From Antedon mediterranea (taxonomy: Eukaryota > Echinodermata > Crinoidea > Comatulida > Antedonidae): a stretch of 64,000 nucleotides of DNA. Shown piece after piece: positions 35,758 through 46,449 of this stretch (positions are counted from its first letter, which is position 1; every line of letters starts with the position of its first letter). The translations under genes and the position numbers were made by a program. The stretch covers positions 30,314,501-30,378,500 of the forward strand of contig NC_092672.1 in assembly GCF_964355755.1 (NCBI RefSeq), read 5' to 3'. The notes below the pieces were generated by a model. That model was not told where the DNA came from, made no database searches, and saw only the letters and a program-made list of their open reading frames with translations.

Positions 35758-37250
35758 TAATTAATACCCGCGGTCTGTGGTAAAAAAAAAATAAATAAAT
35801 AAAAAAACAAAGAAAGAAAAAAAAAATAAATAAAAAGGATAAAAAGAAGGAAAAGAAGCGACAATCTGTATTAATTATATTAATAAATATCCTGTAGGCC
35901 TACTCTTTCTTGATGTGGTACTACTTTCTTTTGTGGTTTTTATGATTGGAATTTAATATAATATACTGTAGTTTTTAACGATTAACATAAGTAGACATAA
36001 TAAATCAGCATAGCAATTCACTCCCTGGTAAATTTAAAGGAATACACATTGATAGAATAGTTGCTCACTAATAACATTTGTATAGACACAAAGTTTTTGA
36101 GAGAAATGTAACAAAAAAATAAATCTAATTGAGCATGATAAACCTTACAGAAAATGCAAAGCACTGGCTGTAATCATATTTTAATATCAACATAATTATT
36201 AGCCCTAAACTATGCCTATTTGGAGTAGGAAATAACGCAATTAAAGCACTAATATTACTAATATGCAAACACTCGTATACTATTGTAAAATGAGAAAAAT
36301 TAGGCCAAATATTGCACGATTTGTCAATGATATCACTTTGTTTATAGCTGGAAATTAATGATTCGGCGTGTACGTTTGATTTTAAACCATTGAGTTACTA
36401 TAATAACTCAAGGATTCCATCATGTGGTCGAAATTCCATGTGGAATTACTGCATGTGACGGTAGATTAATACCCGCGGTCTGTGGTAAAAAAAATAAAAT
36501 AAAAAATAAAGAAAAAAATAAAAAAAAGAAAAAGGATAAAAAGAAGGAAAAGAAGCGACAACCTGTATTAATTATATTAATAAATATCCTGTACTCTTTC
36601 TTGATGTGGTATAATGATGTCGGTGCCGGTACTACTTTCTGTTGTGTTTTTTATGGTTGGAATTTAATATAATATACTGTAGTTTTTAACGTTAGATAAA
36701 AATGTATAGAATCAGTGAAAATTTACTTTAGAGGTAAATTGGAACCATTTCACTCAATAAATGTTCATTATACTTAAAAATAGCTGATAAAGGTGTCACA
36801 TATTTACCAACCTGTACTTTGAAACTGTTTCCAGGCTGAGTAACGTAATTATTTTAAGGGGATAAGAGCCTATTTTGAGCCTGAATTTTACCTGTGGGAC
36901 GATAGATTAATACTCGTGGTCTGTGGTCGAAAAAAAGGTTAAAAAAAGATAAAAAGGTAGAGATAGAGAAGGAAATAAAAAGAAATTGAAGATGATAAAA
37001 AAAAGAAGTGACAACCTGTATTAATTATATTAATAAATATCCTGTACTCTTTCTTGATGTGGTATAATAAGGGCGGTGACGGTACTACTTTCTGTTGTGG
37101 TTTTTATGGTTGGAATTTAATATAATATACTGTAGTTTTTAACGTCAGATAAATGTATACATTCAGTGAAAATTTACTTTAGAAGTAAATTGGAACCACA
37201 TCCGTCACTAAATGTTTATTATACTTAAAATTAGCTGATAACGGTGTTAA
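35758..37250. repeat. three-copy long-period tandem repeat with purine tracts
   Basis: Copies begin near 35758, 36463 and 36905. Each has TTAATACCCGCGGTCTGTGG (ACTCGTGG in copy 3), an 80-90-nt A/G-only-like tract, a GCGACAA(T/C)CTGTATTAATT block (GTGACAACC in copy 3) and TATAATATACTGTAGTTTTTAACG. Copies 2 and 3 also share a following 100-bp block (GTGAAAATTTACTTTAGA). Their period is about 442 bp. Lies inside the foldback element. Noncoding. Confidence 0.8.
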
Positions 37251-37422
37251 TTATATAATTAATAGAACACTTTTCCACTTCAAATGTACTTTTAAAGTGT
37301 TAACATAGTACTGTTATTATTGTGTACATTTTGTAATGTTTTCAGATTAGAAGTGTGAACTTAATTAAAGTTTTTAAAACAAAAAAAAGTTTCTTATGTT
37401 GTGTTAATGTTTTGCCTTCTCT

Positions 37423-37991
37423 ATATTGTACAGCTTCCCTATTTTAGACACAGTATTTCCCAATTTTGGACAGAAATGTCTTTATTTTGGACAAATCGGA
37501 TTTCTCTATATTGGACAGCTTCACCATCTTGGACACAGCACTTCCCCATTCTGGACAGAAATTTCCCCATCCTGGACAGAAATTTCCCCATTTTGGACAA
37601 ATCTGATTTCTCTATATGGACAGCTTGCCTATTTTTGACACAGCATAAGCCCATCCTGGACAGAAATTTCCCCATTTTGGACACGATATAGCGCCACCAC
37701 TTCCCCATCCTGGACAGAAATTTCCCCATTTTGGACACGATATAGCGCCACCACTTCCCCATCCTGGACAGAAATTTCCCCATTTTGGACACGATATAGC
37801 GCCACCACTTCCCCATCTTGGACAGAAATTTTCCCATTTTGGACAAATCGGATTTCTCTATATTGGACAGCTTCCCCATCTTGGACACGATTATAGCGCC
37901 ACCTATCGCTTTTGTCCTTATTCTGGACAAAATATTTCCCCATTCTGGACAGAAATTTCCCCATCTTGGACAAAATTCACCAACCCGTCTC
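37423..37991. repeat. right terminal array of the foldback element
   Basis: Inverted counterpart of the left array. It has about three 54-bp units (37680-37820) and a shorter inner diverged part. The outer end is nearly identical to the left end, while unit number differs, as expected for a minisatellite that expands and contracts. Confidence 0.9.
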
Positions 37992-37999
37992 CTAAATTG

Positions 38000-38338
38000 T
38001 GTGTTGAAGGCGATTTCACTGATAGGCTTAAGATTCTAAATTTACCAGATATGGTTCAAAGAATGAAATTTCATAGTATAATTTTTGTAGTTAAGTGTTT
38101 GCATAATTTAATTGATTTTGATATATTTGAATACCTTACAATTAATTCTCGGTATCCAGAGTCCCTCACCTTTAAACACATGTATGCTAGAACTAATGCA
38201 TTTAAATACTCCCTGTTTGTTAATTTCCCTCGAATATGGGAATGTATCCCGCATGAAGTTCGTAACAAAGTCCTGTTTAACTTTGGGGGGTTTAGAAGGG
38301 ATTTGAAAAAATGTATTACTGATATCGAATTCATCTAG
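38000..38338 (+). CDS. LINE ORF, C-terminal piece after the insertion
   Basis: 113 codons including the stop, continuing from codon 1019 of the LINE ORF. Reading across the removed element gives RRVTKL followed by CVEGDFTDRLKILNLPDM in one frame. The segment contains the RT-tail motifs YARTNAFKYS and FPRIWECIPHEV, then stops at 38336-38338. Identity is firm; it is inactive as it stands because it is separated from its start. Confidence 0.88.
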   Translation, partial: CVEGDFTDRLKILNLPDMVQRMKFHSIIFVVKCLHNLIDFDIFEYLTINSRYPESLTFKHMYARTNAFKYSLFVNFPRIWECIPHEVRNKVLFNFGGFRRDLKKCITDIEFI

Positions 38339-38547
38339 ACTATCACTGTGTTTTTATGTCTATTGCGTTTTTCGTACTATTAGTTGGGAAAGCCACTCGA
38401 CAGTGCAGTTCTTTTGAACTGGTCCACTTTTGGTTACCCGCAGGTGCTGATAGTACTTTTGTTCTGTTTTGTTGAATGATGCCGTACCTTGTTTATGATT
38501 TTTGTATGTTACCTGGAAATTGAATAAAATAAAATAAAATAAAAAAA

Positions 38548-39622
38548 TCATACTCTCAGCTCCTCTTAATTCCAAACAGTCTATAACTGCCCTTGATTGT
38601 GTTACAATTCCGATATTCTTCTGTAATGAAGTAATTTGTTTGTTGTTTTTAACAAATTTAATCTCAGCATTAACATCAGGTTTTGTTTTAGGTACTGTCT
38701 TGATCCTATCATCCAGTGCTGTGATGACGTCATTACCGGATAACATTGCCGTTGCTTCATTGCCCTTCCCTAGGTGTTGAAGCAAATTGGTGTTTGTATT
38801 TATATACGAGATCGTCCTTTTGTAACATCCTCTATATCGGCATCAGTCGCCTTCCTCTTGATTTTGTACATAGCCTCCACCTCACTTTTTAATTTGTCTT
38901 CACTTTCTTTTATTCTTGTTACCAAATCCTTGACGTGCTTTTGAATTCCCTTCAAACTATTTTCTCTACTATAACACGATCAGTCATTACTTTAAGATTA
39001 TCATTTAATTTAGCTGCACATTTTTTTGCCTCTTTCTCCAATCTTACGCTGACGATTGTTTAAACGTTTTTAACGCATCCGTTATGATTATGGTCACGTG
39101 TTTGTCTTTTCCCTCCCATTCCTTGTGATCCATGATTGAACAGTGTATACAAATGGCAACATTGCATATTTTATAAAACATAGTTAAAGGTTCATTGTGG
39201 ACACAACACAGAGGCGGATGCATGGCATTGATTTCACTTACACTCAAAGATCGAACATCTTGCACTGAATGCAACTTGTGATTTTTGCAAGCTCGAATGT
39301 TCTTATGATAATCACTACAGTCGTGACACAAATATTGTCTGCAATCCTGACAGTAAGTTTTAACTTGACCTTCCTTTCCACAAATACATTTTATCTGATC
39401 TTTATTTGAAAACTGTTCAATTGTTTCTAACAAATTATTTAGAAACGTGTTGGGTGGTAATTTCTTTAGACCGCCCTCTGGAATCTGATAAGATTTTGAG
39501 CAATTGGGCAGCTTACTTTGTTAGTTTTCTTCAACCAGTTGTCAAGACAACGCAGACAGAAGCTGTGAAGACATGTTAAGGTTCTGGGTTCGTTGAGTCG
39601 ATTAAAGCATATTTGGCACTCT
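38548..39622 (-). pseudogene. TRIM-1 pseudogene, 5' part (RING, B-boxes, coiled coil)
   Basis: Continuation of the gene at 25010. It encodes RING remnants, the B-box-like zinc fingers (CICGKEGQVKTYCQDC..; CCVHNEPLTMFYKICNVAICIHC) and the coiled-coil region. Against TRIM-2 it has a 1-bp deletion in the RING near 39510, a 13-bp deletion near 38965 and a 2-bp insertion near 38817. Homology stops at 39622 before the start codon, so the 5' end is lost. Confidence 0.88.
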
Positions 39623-39635
39623 AGTAGTACGGGGC

Positions 39636-40213
39636 GCCGTGTGGGACATTGCTAATTTTGTCGAAATATTACAATTTTGTCTACACAATGGCGAGTCATA
39701 TGGCCGAGCGGTTAAGGCAGGGGCGCCGTTTATCGTACCTAAAGAGCCAACAACAACATCGGCAAGGGTTCGAGGCCGACTCGCTCCTAGTTCTGGTGGT
39801 GGAACAAGTCTTCTCGGATAAGGACTATAAACCGTAGGTCCAGTGTACACAGTTATAACCTGTGTGTACTTTAAAGAACCCAGTTCATTATTCGAAAAAG
39901 AGTAGGGGGTTACCCCGGTGAACTGGTTCACACAATAGCCTCTGTATCAGGGGGATTACCACCTATCTGATAGGACAGTGATTAATTCACTATTGGTAAT
40001 CCTTGGCCACAGTGCCTAAAGACATAAAATAAAAATAAATAAATAAATACACAAAATAAATATTGTCGATATTATTCGATTCAAGATGGAAGCAGATGAT
40101 AATTTGAATTGGGGACATTGCTAATTTTGTCGAAATATTACAATTTTGTCTACAAAAAATAAATATTGTCGATATTATTCGATTCAAGATGGAAGCAGAT
40201 GATAATTTGAATT
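39636..40213. repeat. tandem duplication (about 103 bp) split by a SINE
   Basis: GGGACATTGCTAATTTTGTCG..TTTTGTCTAC occurs at 39643 and 40113. AATATTGTCGATATTATTCG..TTTGAATTG occurs at 40057 and 40155. The SINE at 39691 sits inside the first copy. Confidence 0.75.
39691..40047 (+). mobile_element. tRNA-derived SINE, copy 1
   Basis: Head of 94 nt (39691-39784) with a tRNA-like acceptor stem GCGAGTC/GACTCGC, A box TGGCCGAGCGGTTAAGG and B box GGTTCGAGGCC. It resembles a class II (Leu/Ser) tRNA but has an over-long middle. A body with CTTCTCGGATAAGGACTATA, CACTTTAAAGAACC-like and GGGGGTTACCCCGGTG motifs follows, then a (TAAA)n tail. A second copy is at 46530. Confidence 0.85.
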
Positions 40214-41389
40214 GAAGTTTACTTATAATAGTAGGTGTGTTAACTAGTGAATGTATTGCATTCGCTGATTTGTGAGAAGATTTATTTGAACAATTGAATG
40301 TTCAACGAGTTGAATAGGACAGCCAGACATTTAATCCATGAACATTTAATATTTATATAATAAATAAAATAAAGTTTGTTTTAACCCATTTTTCTGAAAG
40401 GGCTAATGTTGTCAAATAGCAAAGCAGTAGCTTGTTGGTTAACGTTCTTGCCTTCCAAGATCCAATCTTAGCGAGGGTTAACTCACGACTGTTTTTTTTT
40501 CACTCCCTAAGCCTCAAATAAGATTTGGTTAATAAAAACAGCATTGCTTATCTATCCTGTATTAGTGAGTTACTTGTCGTTGGATGTGCAAACACAATTA
40601 AACAAATAAAACCTCTGAACAGAATGGCTGAAGAACTTTTATACTAACTTACGTTGTTGTCAATAGAATTAGTCTTTGATTTTGTAGACAGGTACAAATG
40701 CTCTCATATGTAAGTTGAAACAAAATGGTTCCGATATGAATTACTAATGTAGTCATGTGACGTTTTATTATAGCATATTGATTCGTCAATATACAGTAGT
40801 CTATTAACAGAATGTTGTGCTGTACCCAGCGGAAACGTTAATAATCATATAGGCCTGCGAAAGACACCACAATGATAATAATAAAGGGTTAATAAGTTAT
40901 TTTTACGCTACTCTCAAAGAAAGCTCATACTATGGCTTTGTTTGTCTGTAGGTTTAACATGTTTAAAATGATTACATTGATAAACTTCCACAAAAATCAC
41001 ATATTCCAAAGAAATGACAATATCGTACTTGTTATAATTTGTACTTTATTCACTACGATTAAATACAGAATTATCCTCGTGTAACGTGAAATCACGTTGT
41101 AGACTTGTGATGTTTTTTTATATGTATTCTCTGTTCTTGTTTGGTTATTGTATTTTTAGCATGCGGACGTAAATTATTAAATAGTGTGCATGATTGTTGA
41201 AACTTGGTAATTCTTTTTGGAAAGCTGAACTGGTACTATATTAACAAATAGCAATCTCACATTCTTAAATAATCAAAAGTTTAAAAATTCATTTATGTTT
41301 CAATATGAACAAAACCTATAATTCTAAATATTTCAGTATTTTATTTAAACATAAACATTCCTTTAATGATAATATGTACTAATCATTGT
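40055..41389. repeat. intergenic spacer unit of the TRIM array (partner 45045-47763)
   Basis: Strong colinear similarity to the spacer between TRIM-2 and TRIM-3, e.g. GATTCAAGATGGAAGCAGATG, TCCAAGATCCAATCTT and CATATAGGCCTGCGAAAGAC. This spacer carries the leader-exon candidate of TRIM-1. It shows that gene plus spacer was the duplicated unit. Confidence 0.8.
40653..40740 (-). promoter_or_regulatory. candidate noncoding first exon of TRIM-1
   Basis: The minus strand reads ..GACAACAAC|GTAAGTTAG, a good donor. Equivalent sequence with a donor-like site lies upstream of TRIM-2 (45521) and TRIM-3 (50682). The 5' limit is not defined. For TRIM-1 it no longer leads to an intact coding exon. Confidence 0.45.
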
Positions 41390-43546
41390 TTAGTAATTTA
41401 ATAGTTTCACTGTGTTGTCTCCATAATTTGCCACTGCTACTCTACGTGGATTGTGAGATATGATGCATAATCCTTGAGGACACGTGATTTCATCTTCTGC
41501 TTTATCAATCCTTTTAATAAACTTTCCACTATTACTAAATAGCTGTAGTTTGTCCTCACTTGATATTATAATATTGTCATTATCATCAACTACTACTCCT
41601 CTTGGGTACTTCACCTTACCATCTTCATCACCCTCATCGACAAGAACTTTAATAAACTTTCCCTCATTATTAAATAGTTTTAAACAGTTTGGGTCACAGA
41701 CCACTAGTACAAGAATATATCCCTCTCTTGTAAGGGTGACATCACAGATATGTATATAGTTCAACCCTGGAGTGTCACATTGTGCTATTTTCTTAATCAG
41801 TTTGCCGCTTTCAATGTTAAACATTGCTACATTATGGTTATTAGCTACATACATGACACGTGATGCTTCATCCACATGAATACCACGTGGACGTGTCAAC
41901 TCTCCCTTACCATATGATTTAACCACCTCACCATTCATAGTGCATAGTGTTATGCAGATATTACCACAGTCACCGAATGCTATATTACCATTTTTCATTA
42001 GGAACATGCTGTAGACACACACACCTTCTGATAGTGTAACCTGACCAATGTATTTACCTGATTGATGGTATTTGTAAATGACATTGTCCCAACATGAAAC
42101 AAGTAGGCAATCGTCTTCATATTTAACTACATCAGCAACAACTTTACCTATTTTAATAGTGTTTAATAATCCTTCTTTCTCTACTTTAATAGTCATTGGT
42201 GACTTCGTAATTTGTTCACCATCAACTCTAACATCAACCTTGCAAATCCCTGCACTTGTACATCTACCTATCACAGTATAGTCACCGTTGTCATCTTTTT
42301 TTACTTCAGTGATGATAGTTTCTCCTGTTGGTTGTGTCAATGTAGCTTTTATGTAATTTGCATGTATTTCACATTCATCAGTTTTTATTATTTTAACATC
42401 AATTGTTGGTAATGTCATACTCTCAGCTCCTCTTAATTCTAAATAGCCTGCTCTTGATTGTTTGACAATTCCGATATTCTTCTGTAATGAATCAATTTGT
42501 TGATTGTTTTTAACAAATTTAATCTCAGCATTAACATCCGGTTTTGTTTTAGGTACTGCCGTAATCCTATCATTCAGTGCTATGATGACGTCATTACCGC
42601 AAAACATTGCCGTTGCTTCATTGCCCTTTCCAAGGTGGTGGAGCAAATTAATGTTTGTAATTATATACGATATCGTCGTTGTAACATCCTCTATATCGAC
42701 ATCAGTCGCCTTCCTCTTGATTTTGTACATTGCCTCCACCTCACTTTTTAATTTGTCTCCACTTTCTTTTATTCTTGTTACCAAATCCTTGACGTGATTA
42801 TCAATTCCTCTCAAACTCTTTTCTCTGTTTTCATCTAGTTTCTTAACACAATCAGTCATTACTCTAAGATCATCATTTAATTTAGCTGTACATTTTTTTG
42901 CCTCTCTCTTCAATCCTGTTGACGTTTGTTTAAACGTTTTAAACGCATCCGTTATGTAGATGGACACGTGTTTGTCGTTTCCCTCCCATTCCTTGTGATC
43001 CATCATCGAACAGTGTATACAAATGGCAACATTGCATATTTTACAAAACACTGTTAAAGGTTCATTGTGGACAGAACACAGAGGCGGGTGCATTGCATTG
43101 ATTTCACTTACACTCATAGATCGAACATCTTCCACTGAATGCAACTTGTGGTTTTTACAAGCTGGAATGTTCTTATGAGCATCACTACAAATGTGACACA
43201 AATATCTTCTGCACTCCTGACAGTAGGTTTTAGATCGACCTTCCTTACCACAAATACATTTTGTCTCATCTGTATTTGAAAACTGTTCAATTGTTTCTAA
43301 CAAATTATTCATAAACGTGTTGGGTGGTAATTTCTTTAGACCGCCCTCTTGAATCTGATAAGATTTGGAGCAAATTGGACAGCTTACTTTGTTAGTTTTC
43401 TTCAACCAGTTTTCAAGACAACCCAGACAGAAGCTGTGAAGACATGTTAAGGTTCTGGGTTCTTTGAGTCGATTAAAGCATATTTGGCACTCTAGAACCT
43501 TCTCATCAATATCTTCTAGAAATTTAGCCAGGCCACTGGTAGCCAT
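41390..43546 (-). CDS. TRIM-2: RING/B-box/coiled-coil/filamin/NHL protein, intact
   Basis: 718 residues in one coding exon. A C3HC4 RING is at about 18-60 (CQICFNRL..CLHSFCLGC..CPIC), then a B-box-like finger (CICGKEG..CQECRRYLCHIC), a B-box 2 (CSVHNEPLTVFCKICNVAICIHC), and a coiled coil with Lys/Glu heptads (about 210-290). An Ig/filamin-like domain (IDVKIIKTDECEIHANYIKA..) and NHL-like propeller repeats to the C-terminus follow. The architecture is that of TRIM2/TRIM3-type E3 ligases. The start at 43546 (MATSGLAKF) is chosen because AG|ATCAATCCAAAATG is conserved as a splice acceptor and start in TRIM-3; the ORF's earlier Met lies in the intron. Substrate unknown. Confidence 0.92.
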   Translation of the reverse strand: MATSGLAKFLEDIDEKVLECQICFNRLKEPRTLTCLHSFCLGCLENWLKKTNKVSCPICSKSYQIQEGGLKKLPPNTFMNNLLETIEQFSNTDETKCICGKEGRSKTYCQECRRYLCHICSDAHKNIPACKNHKLHSVEDVRSMSVSEINAMHPPLCSVHNEPLTVFCKICNVAICIHCSMMDHKEWEGNDKHVSIYITDAFKTFKQTSTGLKREAKKCTAKLNDDLRVMTDCVKKLDENREKSLRGIDNHVKDLVTRIKESGDKLKSEVEAMYKIKRKATDVDIEDVTTTISYIITNINLLHHLGKGNEATAMFCGNDVIIALNDRITAVPKTKPDVNAEIKFVKNNQQIDSLQKNIGIVKQSRAGYLELRGAESMTLPTIDVKIIKTDECEIHANYIKATLTQPTGETIITEVKKDDNGDYTVIGRCTSAGICKVDVRVDGEQITKSPMTIKVEKEGLLNTIKIGKVVADVVKYEDDCLLVSCWDNVIYKYHQSGKYIGQVTLSEGVCVYSMFLMKNGNIAFGDCGNICITLCTMNGEVVKSYGKGELTRPRGIHVDEASRVMYVANNHNVAMFNIESGKLIKKIAQCDTPGLNYIHICDVTLTREGYILVLVVCDPNCLKLFNNEGKFIKVLVDEGDEDGKVKYPRGVVVDDNDNIIISSEDKLQLFSNSGKFIKRIDKAEDEITCPQGLCIISHNPRRVAVANYGDNTVKLLNY

Positions 43547-43557
43547 TTTGGATTGAT

Positions 43558-45520
43558 CTGTGAACAATAAATAATATATCTTTAATGTGGAAAACAAAAT
43601 GCATATTGGTTATTTCCTCTTTATTAGGTGATCATTTAGAATAAAATGATTGTTTGGAATATTTTTTCTTATGATTCTTCTTTATTTCTCTCTGTACAGA
43701 TTGTACAGAACAAATATCTCAAAAAGTTTAGTGTTAACGATTACCAAAATGTCACAACATTAATTGCATCAAAGGGCTGAAATGTTGAAAAATAAGACAT
43801 TTTTAAAAAGAAAATAATTCTTCAGAATGTTAACTTTTGTTAAACTTTTTGTTAACTTATTCTGGAAGCCATTGAGTTGTAGATATGAATTAATGTACAC
43901 ATTTCACGTACAAAATGTTAAAAATTAGGGTTTTTTCTCTTTCGTCATAGATATATAACATATATATATCACATTCAACAGAGGGCATCTCGGTTATTTT
44001 GTGCCCGATTTTCGCTGAAATTTTAGTATATGATTCCTCAATTAATTATCTTTCTCATGAGTTGTCAACATTTTCATTTTGATGACGTCAAGCGTAACAA
44101 TTTGAATAACGTAGGTCATTGTATTTGCACCTACACCATATTTTTTAATATCTCACAGCTCTATAGAATTAAAGGTGACCTTGATGATTATAATTTATTA
44201 TGAAAGCTGATGAAATGTAGATATGAATTCATATAAAAATTAAGCCTATCGGATGTCGTGATGTTATCATATATATATGGCCTGTTGAATTTACAAAGTA
44301 GTTTTTTCATCTCTTTCGTCAAAGTTATACAATTTTCAAATAGGGCGCACTGCGCTTCTACGTGGCCAATTTTCTTCCAATTCTTATATCTATTTGCTCA
44401 ATGGATTATCTTTCGAAATTGTGATCTTCAAGTTTATTGTGGCAACATCGTCATATCAAAAAATTAGAACATGGTATGGTTCCCGTAATTTCACCTATGT
44501 TACACTCTATATAGATAATAGAGTACACTGTACCGTATATTCTATGAAACATAATAGGCACCAATCAGCACCATAAGCATATATGCATCAGGTAATAGGA
44601 TTGCATAAATCAATATTTTGCAGTCATATTTAACGTACGTGCATGAAAAAAAAAATTAAATATCAGTAAAATTATGAAATGATCACCTATAATTCGTCAA
44701 ATTGACGAATTAAATTCTAGTTTTAATTGATGTGCGTATTGTGGTAAAACGCATTCCTCAAATTTGGTACTGTTTAGAATACTTCATTGTACTTTAATAA
44801 TACAGTCTGATAGACACTGTTGAGGATTTACATTAAACATGCGTTCAGATTCTTTCTGATATCTTGAATACGCGTACGTTTTAAAAAGTCTATAAATACA
44901 GTAATATATATACAGTATGTAATAATATACGGTAATGATTTAAATGAACATTTCTAATTAGCATTTATCACTGAAAAAATCACTAATACTATAGTGATAA
45001 CTATTCACTATTTTTTTCGGAATAATTGTGTGCATGGCCTAGCCTTCGATATTATTCGATTCAAGATGGAAGCAGATGATTAGATTGAATTGAAGTTTAC
45101 TTATAAATAGTAGGTGTGTTAACTAGTGAATATATTACATTCGCTGATTTGTGAGAATATTTAGTTGAACAATTGAATGTTCAACGAGTTGAATAGGACA
45201 TTTATTATTTATATAATAAATAATATAAAGTGTTTAACCCATTCTTCTGAAAGGGCGAATGTTGTCAAAGAGCAAAGTAGTAGTTTGTAAAAGAGCCTTA
45301 CCTTGTTAACGTTCTTGCCTTCCAAGATCCAATCTTTGCGAGGGTGAACTCACGACTGTTTTCTTCTTCACTCCCTAAGCCTCAAATAAGATTTGGTTAA
45401 TAAAAACAACATTGCTTATCTATCCTGTATTAGTGAGTTACTTGCCGTCGGATGTGCAAACAAAATTAAACAAATAAAACCTCTGAACAGAATGGCTGAA
45501 GAACTTTTATACTAAATTAC
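43558..45520 (-). other. first intron of TRIM-2
   Basis: Noncoding sequence between the leader-exon candidate and the coding exon. It holds AT-rich stretches, a weakly repeated GTAGATATGAATT motif (43879, 44217) and the start of the spacer duplicated from 40055. No other gene seen. Confidence 0.5.
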
Positions 45521-45600
45521 GTTTTTGTTTGTCAATTAATTAGTCTTTAATTGTGTAGACAGGCACAAATGCTCTCATGTGTAAGTTGAAACAAAATGGT
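45521..45600 (-). promoter_or_regulatory. candidate noncoding first exon of TRIM-2
   Basis: Homologous to the exon candidates at 40653 and 50682. The donor here is the weaker GTAATTTAG, so use is uncertain. It would splice to the acceptor at 43558-43559. Confidence 0.45.
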
Positions 45601-46449
45601 TCCGATATGATTTACTAATAATTATAGTCATGCTTCCTGTGACGTTTTATTATAGCATATTGATTCGTCTATATACAGTAGTCTATTAACATAATGTTGT
45701 GTTGTACCCAGCGGAAACGTTAAGAATCATATAGGCCTGCGAAAGACACCACCATGATTATAATAAAGGATTAATAAGTTATGTTCACCCTACTCTCAGA
45801 GAAGGCTCATACTATGGCTTTGTTTTTCTGTAGTTTAACATGTTTAATTTGATTACATTGATAAACTACTAAATAATCACATATTCCAAAGAAATGACAA
45901 TATCGTACTTGTTATAATTTGTACTTTATTAACTACGATTAAATGCAGAATTATCCTAGTGTAATGTGAGATCACGTTGTAAACGTGTGATGTTTTTTTT
46001 ATATGTATTCTCTGTTCTTGTTTGGTTATTGTATCTTTGGCATGCGGACGTAAATTATTAAATAGTGTGCATGATTGTTGAAACTTTGTAATTTTTTGGA
46101 AAAATGAAATATAAATGCATTTTGTGTCATTGTTTTTTGATAATTGCAATTCAAGCATATCGCAATGATTTACGACATTACAACCATCGGGCTGTACATT
46201 CAACCATTTTTTTTGTCAAGTTTGTATGCAAATAGATTTATTTCATAAAGCCTATAACGTCAACAGGAAACTTTTGTTGTATTCTGACAGTCGGTCCTTT
46301 TCGATGTGTTTCAGTATAAACCCACTTATTTTGGAATATTTAAAACACATTTTTTTCTTTCCAAATGTGCTGTGGTGCCTAATGATATTTAAAATATTTG
46401 TTATTTGTTCTTCAAAGTCAGAGTGGTAGGGTAGGGAGTAACTGTGTAG

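Larger units (their letters stand above)
29371..37991. mobile_element. 8.6-kb foldback-like element with minisatellite inverted termini
   Basis: 8621 bp flanked by an 8-bp duplication CTAAATTG (29363-29370 and 37992-37999). Its ends are long inverted arrays: left 29371-30234, right about 37423-37991. The outer roughly 190 bp (starting TGGTGAATTTTGTCC) match with about one mismatch. Deleting the element and one duplication restores the host LINE frame, so the boundaries are exact. The interior holds LINE fragments, a 1.4-kb insertion and a long tandem repeat; no transposase is seen. Termini built from tandem repeats recall the FB elements of Drosophila. An 8-bp duplication fits hAT or P mobilisation, but the superfamily is unknown. 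Confidence 0.85.
25941..38547 (+). mobile_element. CR1/L2-like LINE inserted in TRIM-1, itself interrupted
   Basis: About 4.0 kb of LINE once the 8.6-kb internal element is removed: a 5' UTR (25941-26313), an ORF in two pieces (26314-29370 and 38000-38338), and a 3' UTR with an AAAATAAAAT tail ending at 38547. A TCAT target duplication flanks it (25937-25940 and 38548-38551). Excising the LINE and one TCAT restores the TRIM frame across E-S-M-T. The LINE lies on the strand opposite to TRIM-1. Confidence 0.9.

Noticed and set aside
39691-39784. A genuine tRNA-Leu/Ser gene
   Set aside because: The middle is too long, the copy is followed by a SINE body and tail, and a sister copy at 46530 shares the body.
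41484-42797. Plus-strand ORFs opposite TRIM-2 (and the equivalents opposite TRIM-3 and TRIM-4)
   Set aside because: Antisense shadows that recur in every paralogue because the sense strand is conserved.
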